Counted from the stretch's first letter, positions 18,520-28,043 are shown. The stretch is 64,000 nt of DNA from Rhodospirillaceae bacterium (GCA_018649725.1 JABIHH010000070.1:41383-105382), one strand, 5' to 3'. Made by a program: numbers and translations. Notes: generated by a model not told the origin, from the sequence alone.

Positions 18520-20550
18520 CTAAAAGAACAACCAGTGTGGTATCCAATCGGGCAACATCTCAGGCCCCCAGGAATCAAGCCAAGACGGATGCCAAAACAA
18601 ATGCATGACCCGGTCATAGAAAAGAACCAAAACAGCATAGCCACCAGCAGCATAGCCGAGCGCAATCTTAGGACTATATTTTCCCCAGCGTATTAAATAG
18701 ACCGCCATATAAATCGGCATCGCTATTTTTTGGCCAAACAGTAGAGTCAGGATAAGCACACCGATCATATAGCCAAAAAATGCACTCATCTCTGAAAAAT
18801 AAATTCTGGATGAGGCTTCCCGCCAGACCACTGCTATACCACCTTGTATGCCGATCTCTTTCTTCAGATCAACGCTATCTCTAACCAACGCATAAAAGGC
18901 AAAAAACACTGCCGGCACCGCAATCGTGAACGGAAATTGCTGCGCCATTTCTGGCCAGGTTTGTGAATCAAAATAGGCATGGGTGAAAAACGCGAACAGG
19001 ACCAGCGACAGTGGCAGGGAGATTATCGGATTATACTCGTTGCCCTCGCCGGTTACCGTTTCATCCTTATCGCGTTTACGTTTGATCACGCCTCGCCCGG
19101 CCAGGAACACGGTCAACACACATAGCAGCGCGATGCCAACAACAATCGGACGCTCCCAAAGCCAGGCTGGCCCTTCATGGACCCGCATGGTGATCTGGAA
19201 AGTTTGCTCCATGATACCGCCGAGGATCAACGCCAAGACGAGAGGTGGGCGCGGCCAACCGCCACGTTTCATGGTATAGCCGACCAGCCCCATAATCATG
19301 ACAACAACCCAGTCACCAGGGGAGGTTTGGCCGAGCCAGGCACCCATCAGGACAAAACAAACGACGCCTGGGATCAGCAGATGGCCGGGAATGAAAGCGA
19401 GCTTGGCAACCTGTCTGCACCATAGCATCAGCATACCGGCAGCAATGATATTGGCGATGACAATTGTCCAAACCAAGCTGAAAGTAATGTCTAATTTAGT
19501 CGTCAGCATATCTGGGCCCGGCTGAATACCTTGGATCAGCAGCGCGCCTAGAAGAATGGCGGCACCGAGACTGCCCGGAATACCAAACGCGACCGTCGGC
19601 ACCAACGCGCCGCCCTTGATCGCGTTATTGGCGGCTTCCGGCGCAATGACGCCCCGGATATCGCCTTCACCAAATTGCGATTTATCTTTCGAGCTTTGTA
19701 CCGCATGGCCATAGGCGACCCAGTCAACAATGGCACCGCCGAGACCCGGCAAAATACCGACATAGGTTCCGATGATGGCGCATCGGACAGCCAACCACCA
19801 TTCGCGGCAGGCATCCTTGACGCCCTCATACATATTGCCGCCCACCGCTTCCTCGCGCGGCACACTTGAAATCGAGGTGTTTTTGACAGCCAACTCAATG
19901 AGCTCCGGGATCGCAAACAAGCCCAACACAACGGGGATCAGCGGCAAACCATCGAGCAGATAATCCAAGCCAAAATTAAACCGCGGCACCGGCATGGTTT
20001 CGCCATAACCAACCGTCGACATCAAAAGGCCGAGGAAGGCGACCGTCAGACCCTTCATCACGGACTGGCCGGTGAGTGAGCCCACCATGGTTAGGCCCAA
20101 CACGCCGAGCATGAACAGCTCAGCTTTAGAGAAGGCCAATATCATCGGCAACACCAACGGCAGCGACACAGCTAAGATCAACGCGCCAAAAACACCGCCG
20201 AAGGCAGATACCGTAAAGGCCGCACCAAAGGCTCTGGCAGCATGGCCTTTTTTAGCCAAAGGATGGCCGTCCAAAATGGTTGCCTGTGAGGCGGCCGTAC
20301 CGGGAATTCCCAGCAGCACCGAGGCAATGGTATCACTGGTCGTCGTCACCGAATACATGCCAAGCAGCAAGGCAATCGCCGACACGGGTTCCATATCAAA
20401 GGTAAAGGGGAGCAGCAGAACAAGGCCGATAACGCCGCCGAGGCCAGGAACGGCACCCAGCCAAATGCCGATTAAGACACCAAAAACTAAAAATCCAATG
20501 GCAGGCCAGGTGAAGACCAACATTAGACCATCGACAAATGCCTCAAACAT
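18520..20550 (-). CDS. tctA: Tripartite tricarboxylate transporter permease, TctA-TctB fusion
   Basis: The 676-residue membrane protein has a TctA part (about residues 1-500) with the family's GAVPGLGGVIGLVLLLPF motif, the GLPGGAIVDW-like GLGGAIVDWVAYGHA segment and the GIPGSLGAAILLGAL repeat motif. It continues into about 170 residues with four more helices that resemble the small TctB subunit, so the two membrane subunits appear fused. With the adjacent periplasmic TctC it should take up carboxylates at the expense of ion gradients. The substrate (for example citrate, aromatic or dicarboxylic acids) is unknown. Confidence 0.87.
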   Translation of the reverse strand: MFEAFVDGLMLVFTWPAIGFLVFGVLIGIWLGAVPGLGGVIGLVLLLPFTFDMEPVSAIALLLGMYSVTTTSDTIASVLLGIPGTAASQATILDGHPLAKKGHAARAFGAAFTVSAFGGVFGALILAVSLPLVLPMILAFSKAELFMLGVLGLTMVGSLTGQSVMKGLTVAFLGLLMSTVGYGETMPVPRFNFGLDYLLDGLPLIPVVLGLFAIPELIELAVKNTSISSVPREEAVGGNMYEGVKDACREWWLAVRCAIIGTYVGILPGLGGAIVDWVAYGHAVQSSKDKSQFGEGDIRGVIAPEAANNAIKGGALVPTVAFGIPGSLGAAILLGALLIQGIQPGPDMLTTKLDITFSLVWTIVIANIIAAGMLMLWCRQVAKLAFIPGHLLIPGVVCFVLMGAWLGQTSPGDWVVVMIMGLVGYTMKRGGWPRPPLVLALILGGIMEQTFQITMRVHEGPAWLWERPIVVGIALLCVLTVFLAGRGVIKRKRDKDETVTGEGNEYNPIISLPLSLVLFAFFTHAYFDSQTWPEMAQQFPFTIAVPAVFFAFYALVRDSVDLKKEIGIQGGIAVVWREASSRIYFSEMSAFFGYMIGVLILTLLFGQKIAMPIYMAVYLIRWGKYSPKIALGYAAGGYAVLVLFYDRVMHLFWHPSWLDSWGPEMLPDWIPHWLFF

Positions 20551-20590
20551 ATTTTCCCCGTCATTTTCTTATTATTATCATAATTGAAAA

Positions 20591-20619
20591 CGTCGGCACC
20601 GATAGAAACGATGCCGACG
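20591..20619 (-). terminator. Intercistronic hairpin between tctC and tctA
   Basis: A perfect eight-base stem (CGTCGGCA / TGCCGACG) with a 13-base loop lies in the gap. Read on the minus strand it is followed by TTTT and an AT-rich stretch. This could be a leaky terminator or a stabiliser of the tctC transcript, giving more binding protein than permease, as is common for such transporters. Confidence 0.55.
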
Positions 20620-20643
20620 CCATCAATCAAATCGCGTTAAAGG

Positions 20644-21765
20644 CTATTTCTTCTTTTTCTTATGTTTTTTTGCACCGAATTGAACGGCTGTTCTTGCTTT
20701 CCAAAATGCGACGATCTTTGGATCAGCATTGGCGAGATCCTTCATCACTTTGGAAGCACGTGCAAAGCCGATATGCAGATACGGATTCAACACCGCTTTA
20801 ACTGCTTCGGCTTTGGTTTGCGGATCATTCATTGCTTTTTTGTAGGCAACACGAAGAATTTTAGCCGCTTCTGGGTTCATGTTAGGTGGTCCCGCAACCA
20901 TGAAGTTGGCAGTACCCTGCATTCTATCTGCAAATTGATATGCCTCATACAGCTCGCCGGAAGGCTTGCCACCAACAGCTTTTGCGTAGAACTCTTCGAA
21001 CAAAGGCACGGTCGGATAAGCTGGATCGCGTTTCACAGATCCATCTGGCTGCATAGCGCCAAACTGGAACAAAGAAACAAGCTGCCCTTTTTGAACCAAA
21101 CGTGGTGTTAAATGTTTCAGCCAATGAACTGAGCCCGCACCGGTAATGTTGGTCTCGCTTTGAGCCAGCGACGTCGTAATTGACGCAGATCCCCGGAAAC
21201 CCGGCACATAAGTATGTTCCATACCGAGCAGGTCAAATGCAGCGGTTGAGACAACATCGATCGCGTGTAGTGGGTTACGTCCGGTATAGCTCATCTTTTT
21301 GTTAATTTTTTTGATGTCAGACGGCTTATTCAAACCACCTGGTGCGATGTCTTTACGCGCAACAACGATAAAAGCAGGTCCTTTAACACCGGCAATGAAG
21401 GTGAATTTAGGATAGCTGAACCGCACACCTTTTCGGCCGGTGATTTGGGCCAAAACTTGGAACGGATTAAAGCCAATGGTCATACCGTTTGGCTTGGCGC
21501 GCTCATAAATAAAATTTTGCGCTTTCAGACTACCGGCACCCGGCATGTTTTTAACCACAATACTTGGATTACCCGGAATATATTTCGACAGACGGCGGGC
21601 AATGATGCGGGCAGCGGTATCCGTACCACCCGCCGAAAAGCCAACGATAATTTCAATCGTTTTACCTTTGTAATATTGCGCACTTGCTGTTGTGGAAATG
21701 GCTGATGCCGTCAGCATTGCTGCCGTCGCCGCCAATCCTAAAGTAATTTTAGAAATACGTGACAT
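20644..21765 (-). CDS. tctC: Tripartite tricarboxylate transporter substrate-binding protein (TctC/BugT)
   Basis: The 373-residue precursor has a signal peptide ending near ASA at residue 29. The start of the mature part, YYKGKTIEIIVGFSAGGTDT, is the hallmark of TctC/Bug proteins, followed by the ARIIARRL and VVKNMPGAG motifs of the ligand cleft. The C-terminus ends in an unusual lysine-rich tail (KKHKKKKK). It would capture a carboxylate in the periplasm and deliver it to the TctA-TctB fusion encoded 93 bases downstream. Confidence 0.88.
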   Translation of the reverse strand: MSRISKITLGLAATAAMLTASAISTTASAQYYKGKTIEIIVGFSAGGTDTAARIIARRLSKYIPGNPSIVVKNMPGAGSLKAQNFIYERAKPNGMTIGFNPFQVLAQITGRKGVRFSYPKFTFIAGVKGPAFIVVARKDIAPGGLNKPSDIKKINKKMSYTGRNPLHAIDVVSTAAFDLLGMEHTYVPGFRGSASITTSLAQSETNITGAGSVHWLKHLTPRLVQKGQLVSLFQFGAMQPDGSVKRDPAYPTVPLFEEFYAKAVGGKPSGELYEAYQFADRMQGTANFMVAGPPNMNPEAAKILRVAYKKAMNDPQTKAEAVKAVLNPYLHIGFARASKVMKDLANADPKIVAFWKARTAVQFGAKKHKKKKK

Positions 21766-22047
21766 TGTGTGTTTACTCCCCAGTTGATTGCTCAGTTTTC
21801 GAGCATAAAATTATATGTGTTAGCTTAGATTCAAAGGCTCACGGAAGTCAATTGAACTTCACCACCCACACCCTACCTATTTGGCCAACAATTGACTTAA
21901 CGTGTTTATTTTTTGCAATTTCCAACCCTCGGCCAGCAAAAAGCATGGCGAAGTTGTTCTATAACGTCAAATAATAAAAAATGATCCTTATATAATATTT
22001 CATTACGCCCCCCCCCTCCCAAGTGGGAGGATAATTCTGCGCGATAT

Positions 22048-22947
22048 CTATTTAACAAAATCCAGCAAATGATCGATAAAACTCTGGGTCAAAGGCGTAA
22101 GTTCACTGACCGGTCGATGAAACACCGCCAGGGATCGCCCGGCCCCGGGAAGAGGTTCCGGCAGAGCGGCCAATTTTCCTGCTTTAATATCCGGCGCGAG
22201 CAAAAACTTTGAATGAATTGATAAATAGTCGCCTTGTGTCAATATCGGCACCAACGCTGACGTTGCGACGGTTTCAATTGCAACCTCTACATTGCTCAAA
22301 CCCAAAGCCATAAAAGCCGCATCCGCCTGACGGCGGAGTTCAGTATCGACCGGTGTCAGTAACCAGGGATATTTCTCAAGCTGATTGGGATTGAGCTTTC
22401 TACTTTTCGCTAAAGGATGCTTGGGACCGCAAATAACCGACAATCTTTCCTCGCGAATGATTGTTGCCACAACATCCTCAGGTGGACGCTCAATCGCCAG
22501 GGCTCCGACAAAAAGGTCAATTGAGCCTTGCCGCAACATTGTCATGAGTTCGATAACGGGACGAACTTCAAACCTTAGACCAACATCCGGCTTTTCAAAC
22601 AAATAAGCGGCGATGGCTCCGGGGACAAAATAAGCTGCTGGGAGTGATGTCGATCCGACGATCAAATGACCACTGTCGTGCTGGTGCCAAGCCTTCACAT
22701 CCGCTGTCACCCGCTCGAGGGAGGCCAGAATATTTTTGCCATGAATATACAAAAGCTCACCCAGCTTTGTCGGCTTAGCCCCTTCCCGGCCACGAGTGAG
22801 AAGCACCCCATCAAATTCATTCTCCAAAAATCGAATGCTCCGGGTCAAGGCCGGTTGGGTTAATTTAAGGCTTTCCGCAGCACGTGACAATGAGCCATGA
22901 TCTATTATGGCGACGAGATGAATTAGTTGACGGGTTAAATGCTGCAT
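22048..22947 (-). CDS. LysR-family transcriptional regulator
   Basis: The 299-residue protein has the N-terminal LysR helix-turn-helix (LVAIIDHGSLSRAAESLKLT and TQPALTRSI, about residues 11-40) and a C-terminal periplasmic-binding-like effector domain (about 90-295). It lies between the TctC gene (same strand, downstream) and a divergent monooxygenase gene 105 bases away, the classic arrangement for control of the divergent operon. Effector is unknown; an aromatic acid would fit the neighbours. Confidence 0.88.
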   Translation of the reverse strand: MQHLTRQLIHLVAIIDHGSLSRAAESLKLTQPALTRSIRFLENEFDGVLLTRGREGAKPTKLGELLYIHGKNILASLERVTADVKAWHQHDSGHLIVGSTSLPAAYFVPGAIAAYLFEKPDVGLRFEVRPVIELMTMLRQGSIDLFVGALAIERPPEDVVATIIREERLSVICGPKHPLAKSRKLNPNQLEKYPWLLTPVDTELRRQADAAFMALGLSNVEVAIETVATSALVPILTQGDYLSIHSKFLLAPDIKAGKLAALPEPLPGAGRSLAVFHRPVSELTPLTQSFIDHLLDFVK

Positions 22948-22958
22948 AATTTTTTCTT

Positions 22959-22978
22959 ATATAAAAGTTAGTTTATAT
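22959..22978. promoter_or_regulatory. Dyad in the LysR-monooxygenase intergenic region
   Basis: ATATAAA-N6-TTTATAT is a perfect seven-base dyad located 12-31 bases upstream of the LysR start codon and about 75-94 bases before the divergent monooxygenase ATG. Position and symmetry fit a LysR operator, though its AT-richness weakens the case and it may overlap promoter elements. Confidence 0.35.
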
Positions 22979-23052
22979 CATTTGACTGAATATACGCATT
23001 CCTTCTATTTAAGTCTCGAAAATAAATTTTAAATAAAAAAAGAAGTGGGAAC

Positions 23053-24273
23053 ATGAAAACAGATAATATTCCAAGCCCAGATCAATTAATTGAGTCGGCC
23101 CATGATATGATTCCCGGCTTGCGCGAACGCGCGCTTGAATGCGATCAGTCAGGTAGAATTCCAGAGGCCACCATTCGTGAACTCATCGACAACAATTTAT
23201 TTAACATCACCAAGCCCTGCCGTTATGGCGGCTATGAAATGGGCTGGGATGTGTTTGGCGAAGTCGTGATGAAAATCGGTAGCGGTTGCGCGTCGACCGG
23301 CTGGGTGTTTTCCGTACTTGGCCAGCACCCCCTACTCGCCAATCGGATCGGCATCGACGTAATGGATGAGATTTGGAATGACAATCCAGACGCTCTTATC
23401 GCCGCATCGAAACATCAAAGCGGTACGTTTAAGAAAGTCGATGGCGGTTATGTCGGCTCTGGCATTTCGACCTTTGCCAGCGGCTGCCTGCATTCCGACT
23501 GGGTCCTGGTTGGCGGCGCACCAGTTGAAGATTCTGATGAGGTTCTCGGCCCTATGCTGCCGATCGGTGATGTTGAAATCATGGATAGCTGGCATTCCAT
23601 AGGCCTCAACGGCACTGGCAGTCATCATATTAAATACGAAGATATTTTCGTGCCCGACCACCGCGCCCGTAGCCCGAAGAAGCCGCCTTCAGGCGGCATT
23701 ATTGACGCGCCGCTTTACCGCACAACCGGCCTAGGTGTGCCATTTGGTCTTTCTACAGTTTTGGTTGGTTTGGCCGCCGGCGCGCTTGAAATCTTTGCTG
23801 AAAAAATGAAATCTCGCAAATCCCGCGCCGGTGTAAGCGTTGCTGATTTTCAGAGTCTGCAAATGCGTATTGGCGAATCTGCCGCTGAAATTGACGCCGC
23901 CCGAAGTCTCATTCGCAGCCATTTGAAATCTCTTATGGAGACAGTTGAAAATGCGCCGGCGCCAACAGGCTCCGGCGGCTTCGAACATGGCACCTGGCCG
24001 GACCAGGCCGGCAAGGGAATTGAAAATCACAACTGGCCCAAACGAGGCACCGGTGATGACAGCGCCCATATTGCTTTGGCAAATAGTTATGCAGCGACCA
24101 TGGCACACAATGCGATCGAGCGATTGTCCTATGCGGCAGGTGCGAGTGACTTATCGATGGAGGACGCTCTTCTGCGCTGCCTTCGCGACAGCACGGCAGG
24201 CATTCGCCAATACGGCATCAATTGGGACATTGCCAGAACGCGGGCTGGACGCTCCTTCCTCGAACTCGACTAG
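23053..24273 (+). CDS. Acyl-CoA dehydrogenase-fold flavin monooxygenase (oxygenase component)
   Basis: The 406-residue protein has the acyl-CoA dehydrogenase fold but the pattern of two-component flavin monooxygenases (HpaA/HsaA/DszC type): the N-terminal helical domain ends in ITKPCRYGGYEMGWDVF, followed by GSGCASTGWVFSV and a DSWHSIGLNGTGSHH segment. The C-terminal segment SYAAGASDLSMEDALLRCLRD replaces the acyl-CoA dehydrogenase catalytic region. Such enzymes hydroxylate phenols or related rings with reduced flavin from a partner reductase, which is not adjacent. It is divergent from the LysR gene and followed by a class Xi glutathione transferase. Confidence 0.78.
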   Translation: MKTDNIPSPDQLIESAHDMIPGLRERALECDQSGRIPEATIRELIDNNLFNITKPCRYGGYEMGWDVFGEVVMKIGSGCASTGWVFSVLGQHPLLANRIGIDVMDEIWNDNPDALIAASKHQSGTFKKVDGGYVGSGISTFASGCLHSDWVLVGGAPVEDSDEVLGPMLPIGDVEIMDSWHSIGLNGTGSHHIKYEDIFVPDHRARSPKKPPSGGIIDAPLYRTTGLGVPFGLSTVLVGLAAGALEIFAEKMKSRKSRAGVSVADFQSLQMRIGESAAEIDAARSLIRSHLKSLMETVENAPAPTGSGGFEHGTWPDQAGKGIENHNWPKRGTGDDSAHIALANSYAATMAHNAIERLSYAAGASDLSMEDALLRCLRDSTAGIRQYGINWDIARTRAGRSFLELD

Positions 24274-24347
24274 CTCAAAACATCTGTGCCTTTTACGTCG
24301 GCGCTTCATTTGCTAATATTTTTCATTGGTGAATGAAGGAGCGTAAA

Positions 24348-25319
24348 ATGGGTCAGCTTATTGATGGTGTATGGAGTGATGAGGATATCATCAGCGAAAT
24401 TCAAGCCGATGGCAGTTATCTGAAAAAACCCTCGGTGTTCAGAAATTCGATAACCGCGGATGGCGCGTCAGGCTTCAAAGCGGAACCTGGCCGCTATCAC
24501 CTATATTCTTCGAGCGGTTGCCCCTGGGCGCATCGTACCGAATTGTTTCGGGCAATCAAAAAACTGGACGATGTGATCGCACATCACGAGACGGCGCAGA
24601 ACCCGGCGGGTGGCGGCTGGTGGTTTGAAGGTGTTGATCACTCGGTTCCTGGCACAGATTCTGTGGTTACCCACCTCCATGAGATTTATGCCCTGGCCGA
24701 TCCCGGCTATACCGGCAAAGTCAGCGTGCCGACGCTTTGGGATGCGAAAGAGAAAACCATCGTTAACAATGAGTCGTCGGAAATCATTCGCATGTTCAAT
24801 TCGGAATTTGCTGAATTTGCACCCAACACGCCCGATCTCTGCCCACCTGAGCTGTTGGGTAAAATTGATGAGATGAACCAACTTATCCTGGATGGCGTCA
24901 ATGATGCGGTCAACGGTTGCGGACGCTCGAAAAGCCAACAAGCCTATGAAGACTCATTTGAGAATTTATTCGCAACCTTTGACAAACTTGAAACGGTTTT
25001 GGGTGGTCAGCGCTATCTGTGCGGCAACCAAATTACAGAATCCGACCTGCGGCTTTATCCCACCTTTCTGCGTTTCGACTCGATCTATTATCTTGGCTAC
25101 AAGTGCAACAAGCGGCGCATTGAGGATTACCCCAACCTATCCGGTTATTTGCGTGATCTATATCAGACGCCCGGTATTTCAGACGTCAGCGATATTGAAC
25201 TGATGAAAAAGCGGATTTATTCTTTTGGCGGGCCGATCGCCACCAACGGCATTGTGCCTAAGGGTCCAGAACTGGGCTTAGACCGCCCGCATGGCCGGGA
25301 AAAGCTCGCTGCTACCTAG
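24348..25319 (+). CDS. Glutathionyl-hydroquinone reductase-like glutathione transferase (class Xi)
   Basis: The 323-residue protein has the catalytic SSGCPWAHR motif (Cys at about residue 56), the glutathione-binding VPTLWD and NNESSEIIRMFN segments, and a C-terminal helical domain with the YLCGNQITESDLRLYPTFLRFD signature. These mark class Xi enzymes that reduce glutathionyl-hydroquinones, products of quinone conjugation in aromatic breakdown. ATG at 24348 is chosen because GAAGGAG lies seven bases before it; the in-frame ATG at 24333 contains that site. The neighbour upstream is a ring monooxygenase, which suits this role. Confidence 0.87.
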   Translation: MGQLIDGVWSDEDIISEIQADGSYLKKPSVFRNSITADGASGFKAEPGRYHLYSSSGCPWAHRTELFRAIKKLDDVIAHHETAQNPAGGGWWFEGVDHSVPGTDSVVTHLHEIYALADPGYTGKVSVPTLWDAKEKTIVNNESSEIIRMFNSEFAEFAPNTPDLCPPELLGKIDEMNQLILDGVNDAVNGCGRSKSQQAYEDSFENLFATFDKLETVLGGQRYLCGNQITESDLRLYPTFLRFDSIYYLGYKCNKRRIEDYPNLSGYLRDLYQTPGISDVSDIELMKKRIYSFGGPIATNGIVPKGPELGLDRPHGREKLAAT

Positions 25320-25336
25320 TAAATCGATAGAGATAT

Positions 25337-25747
25337 TTAAGAAGCGCGAATATTCGCCTCTGCCAATTGATCAGAAAGGCCACGGATATGGCTTGTCAAA
25401 ATGTCAATCAAGGCGCGGTGAAATGGGTCAGCTGATTCCAGTTTTCTGTGAAACACTTCGCGTGAAATCACCAAAGCCTCAACACTGCCTTCGATCGCTC
25501 TGGCCGAAGCCATGCGCTGGCCGTTATCAATCAAAGCCATCTCACCAAACATGCCGCCTTTGCCAACCATGCCAATGGAAATATACTGATCATTGACGAC
25601 ATGAGATATTTCGACTTTTCCGTCTAAGACAACGAAGGCAAGATCGCCTGTCTCCCCTTCACGGAATATAAAGGCCCCGTCATTATAGGACCTTTTCTGC
25701 GCATTGGCGGGTCCTTTTACACTAACTTCATCAGCTTCATCGGTCAT
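25337..25747 (-). CDS. Cyclic nucleotide-binding domain protein
   Basis: The 136-residue protein is a single CRP-like effector domain. The sequence IFREGETGDLAFVVLDGKVEI is the usual start and FGEMALIDNGQRMASARA the phosphate-binding cassette, with Arg replaced at the canonical PRxA position. No DNA-binding domain follows, so it is a stand-alone sensor or a partner of another protein. It precedes, on the same strand, nothing obvious; it follows the arylsulfotransferase-like genes with a gap of 104 bases. Confidence 0.8.
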   Translation of the reverse strand: MTDEADEVSVKGPANAQKRSYNDGAFIFREGETGDLAFVVLDGKVEISHVVNDQYISIGMVGKGGMFGEMALIDNGQRMASARAIEGSVEALVISREVFHRKLESADPFHRALIDILTSHIRGLSDQLAEANIRAS

Positions 25748-25851
25748 TTTTTGTTTGCTCGCTAATTTTCGATTTACGCACGTATTAGACGCTGAATTAA
25801 ATCATAACACCTTCCGGCCAAGATTCGGTAGCGAAAAAATCCGATCGATTG

Positions 25852-26931
25852 CTATGGCAGACGGCCTTGGATTTGCGGCGAGTCGGATGCATAGCGATAG
25901 CAGCGGAATATAATGTTGTTGCCAGTATAAGCCGGATGCTCATATTCGACAAAATACGGCGATACATATTCCCAGACGATCTCTTTTTCCGGCGTGACTT
26001 CAAACAAGCGTCCCCACAAGCCCTCGCAAATCAACGTATTGCCGTTGGGAAGACGCTGGCAGCCGCTGATAAACCAACTGACAAAGGAACGCCGGGGAGA
26101 GCCCTGGTAAACCCATACTTCTTCATTGGTCGCCGGATCTACTTCAACAACTTGGCTGCCTGTTTCCGGCCCATGAATATGAACATCGGCGCCATTGGCA
26201 AAGAAGAGAATGTTGCCGTTTTCCAGCATTTGCACATCATGGTGCTGACCATAGCCAATATCACGTAAAGACCAGTCGATCTTCTTGGTCTCGTAATTGA
26301 TTTTCGCCATCGTATTGTTGTAGCGCCAGTTAATGATCACATCGCCATTCGGACAAGGTGAAATCGTATTGGCATGGGCATATTCATGACGATGTACCGA
26401 CGGATCAATGGGGTATTTATCCATCTCCATATCTTTCAGGACATCCCACTCCCAAACCAAATTTCCTGCTGGATCAATTTCCCGGACGACGTCGGTATAG
26501 ATCGCACCGTCATGTTCCTCACCTGCCATGCCGCCCGGAATCTTCTTCCAAACTTCGGGGTCGGTCTGCTTGGTCCAGGCTGCATAGACGGTATTGCCAT
26601 TCGGTTTGCGGCGGAAATCGTGGTGTTGCATATGATCAATGTGTTCCCAGACGATATTACCATCCCAATCATATTCGATCAGATGCCCGCCTTTTGCCGG
26701 AAGTTTTGGGTTATCTTCTTCGGTCCGGATCGCAGCCAGCAAATTGCCGTTCTCAAGCAAGTAAGCGTAATTGCCGACATCGTTTGGCAGATCCCACTGA
26801 TGCACAACCTTGCCATCCATATCAATGAGATAGGTGTTGTAGAGCCCAAGTGGGGTGAACAACGTATAACCCGGCGTTGCTTTCTCAGCGTTGTGCTGGA
26901 GGACACCACTCCGTGGATCAATTGCTGGCAT
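25852..26931 (-). CDS. Arylsulfotransferase-like beta-propeller protein (copy 2)
   Basis: The 359-residue protein consists of repeated propeller blades with the W-D-GNIVWEH, QHHDFRRKPNGNT and YGQHHDVQMLENGNIL motifs of the arylsulfotransferase (AssT/ASST-like) family. No signal peptide or lipobox is visible, unlike periplasmic AssT. It lies 35 bases downstream of a second gene of the same family and length, so the pair arose by tandem duplication. Conserved His residues in the GQHHD and HEYAHANTI motifs are present. Whether it transfers sulfate is not shown. Confidence 0.78.
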   Translation of the reverse strand: MPAIDPRSGVLQHNAEKATPGYTLFTPLGLYNTYLIDMDGKVVHQWDLPNDVGNYAYLLENGNLLAAIRTEEDNPKLPAKGGHLIEYDWDGNIVWEHIDHMQHHDFRRKPNGNTVYAAWTKQTDPEVWKKIPGGMAGEEHDGAIYTDVVREIDPAGNLVWEWDVLKDMEMDKYPIDPSVHRHEYAHANTISPCPNGDVIINWRYNNTMAKINYETKKIDWSLRDIGYGQHHDVQMLENGNILFFANGADVHIHGPETGSQVVEVDPATNEEVWVYQGSPRRSFVSWFISGCQRLPNGNTLICEGLWGRLFEVTPEKEIVWEYVSPYFVEYEHPAYTGNNIIFRCYRYASDSPQIQGRLP

Positions 26932-26966
26932 TTTATTTCTCCCTTTTATTCAAAAAAGCTTATTTT

Positions 26967-28043
26967 TTAGCTCGGATCACCAAGACGACCAGCGATTTCA
27001 GCTGAATCAGCTGCATAACGGTAGCAGCGGAAAATCGAACGGCCCGGTGCATATGGCGCATTCGGTGCCACATAAGGCGAATTGAAGTTCCAGACGATTT
27101 CGCCTTCGCGGGTAACTTCAAACAATCGACCAGAGCGACCTTCACAGATGAGCACATTATCATTAGGCATCACCTGACAGCCAGAAATAAACGGGCTATC
27201 AAAGGTATAAGCCGGCGAGCCAGAATACTCCCAGACAGTCTCATTGGTCGCCGGGTCAATTTCGAAAATCCGCGAGCCCTCATTTGGTCCGTGATAAGGG
27301 CCATGCGCACCATTGGCATAAACCAGGATATTGCCGCTCTCAAGCTTTTGCACATCGTGCTGATGGCCTAACTTCCAATCACACATTTCCCAGGTGAACT
27401 GCTTGGTTTCTCGGTCGATGCGGGCAATCAGATGGTTCTGGCGGAAGCTGATGAGATAATCGCCGCCGTCAACCGGGCAGATGGTGTTGGCATGGGCCCA
27501 TTCTTTGCGGTGCTCGATCGGGCAAATTGGATATTTGCTGTAATCTTCGATATCGGTCGCGAAGCTCCACTCCCAGACAACATTACCATCGACGTCAATT
27601 TCGATAACCTCATCACCATAAATCCCGTCTTCGTGCTCGGCCCCAGCCATACCGCCCGGCACTTTAGCCGCCAGATCTTCCGGCATGAGCGCCCATCGCA
27701 CATAGCAGGTATTGCCATTATCCAAGCGCCGGAAATCATGGTGCTGGAAATGATCAGTATGTTCCCAGACAATATTGCCATCCCAATCCATCTCAACCAT
27801 GTGACCGCCTTTGGCAGAGAGGCCCAACACATGCTCGTCCGTTCTAATCGCGGCTAAGAGATTTCCGTTTGGTAGCAAATAAGCATAATTGCCCGGCAGT
27901 CCACCCATTTCCCAGCTGTGAGCGATGTTGCCGCTCATATCCATCAGCATGACAGTCTCGGTGCCCAAGGGCCAAAAAATTGTGTAACCTGAAGAAGCTT
28001 TTGATTTATCGAATATCGATACGCCGTCATTTTCGTACAGCAT
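26967..28043 (-). CDS. Arylsulfotransferase-like beta-propeller protein (copy 1)
   Basis: This 358-residue paralogue shares the whole layout of the following gene: the start GYTIFWPLGTETVMLMDMSG, the blade motifs WDGNIVWEHTDHFQHHDFRR, KEWAHANTICPVDGGDYLI and LGHQHDVQKLESGNILVYANG, and the end IFRCYRYAADSAEIAGRLGD. It is first in the minus-strand pair. No secretion signal is evident. The clear divergence between the copies suggests different substrates rather than a recent duplication. Confidence 0.78.
   Translation of the reverse strand: MLYENDGVSIFDKSKASSGYTIFWPLGTETVMLMDMSGNIAHSWEMGGLPGNYAYLLPNGNLLAAIRTDEHVLGLSAKGGHMVEMDWDGNIVWEHTDHFQHHDFRRLDNGNTCYVRWALMPEDLAAKVPGGMAGAEHEDGIYGDEVIEIDVDGNVVWEWSFATDIEDYSKYPICPIEHRKEWAHANTICPVDGGDYLISFRQNHLIARIDRETKQFTWEMCDWKLGHQHDVQKLESGNILVYANGAHGPYHGPNEGSRIFEIDPATNETVWEYSGSPAYTFDSPFISGCQVMPNDNVLICEGRSGRLFEVTREGEIVWNFNSPYVAPNAPYAPGRSIFRCYRYAADSAEIAGRLGDPS

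Noticed and set aside
22008..22030. Run of nine C residues and a CCTCCC/GGGAGG hairpin after the LysR gene, considered as a terminator.
   Set aside because: No T tract follows on the LysR strand; it may stop transcription but cannot be called from sequence.
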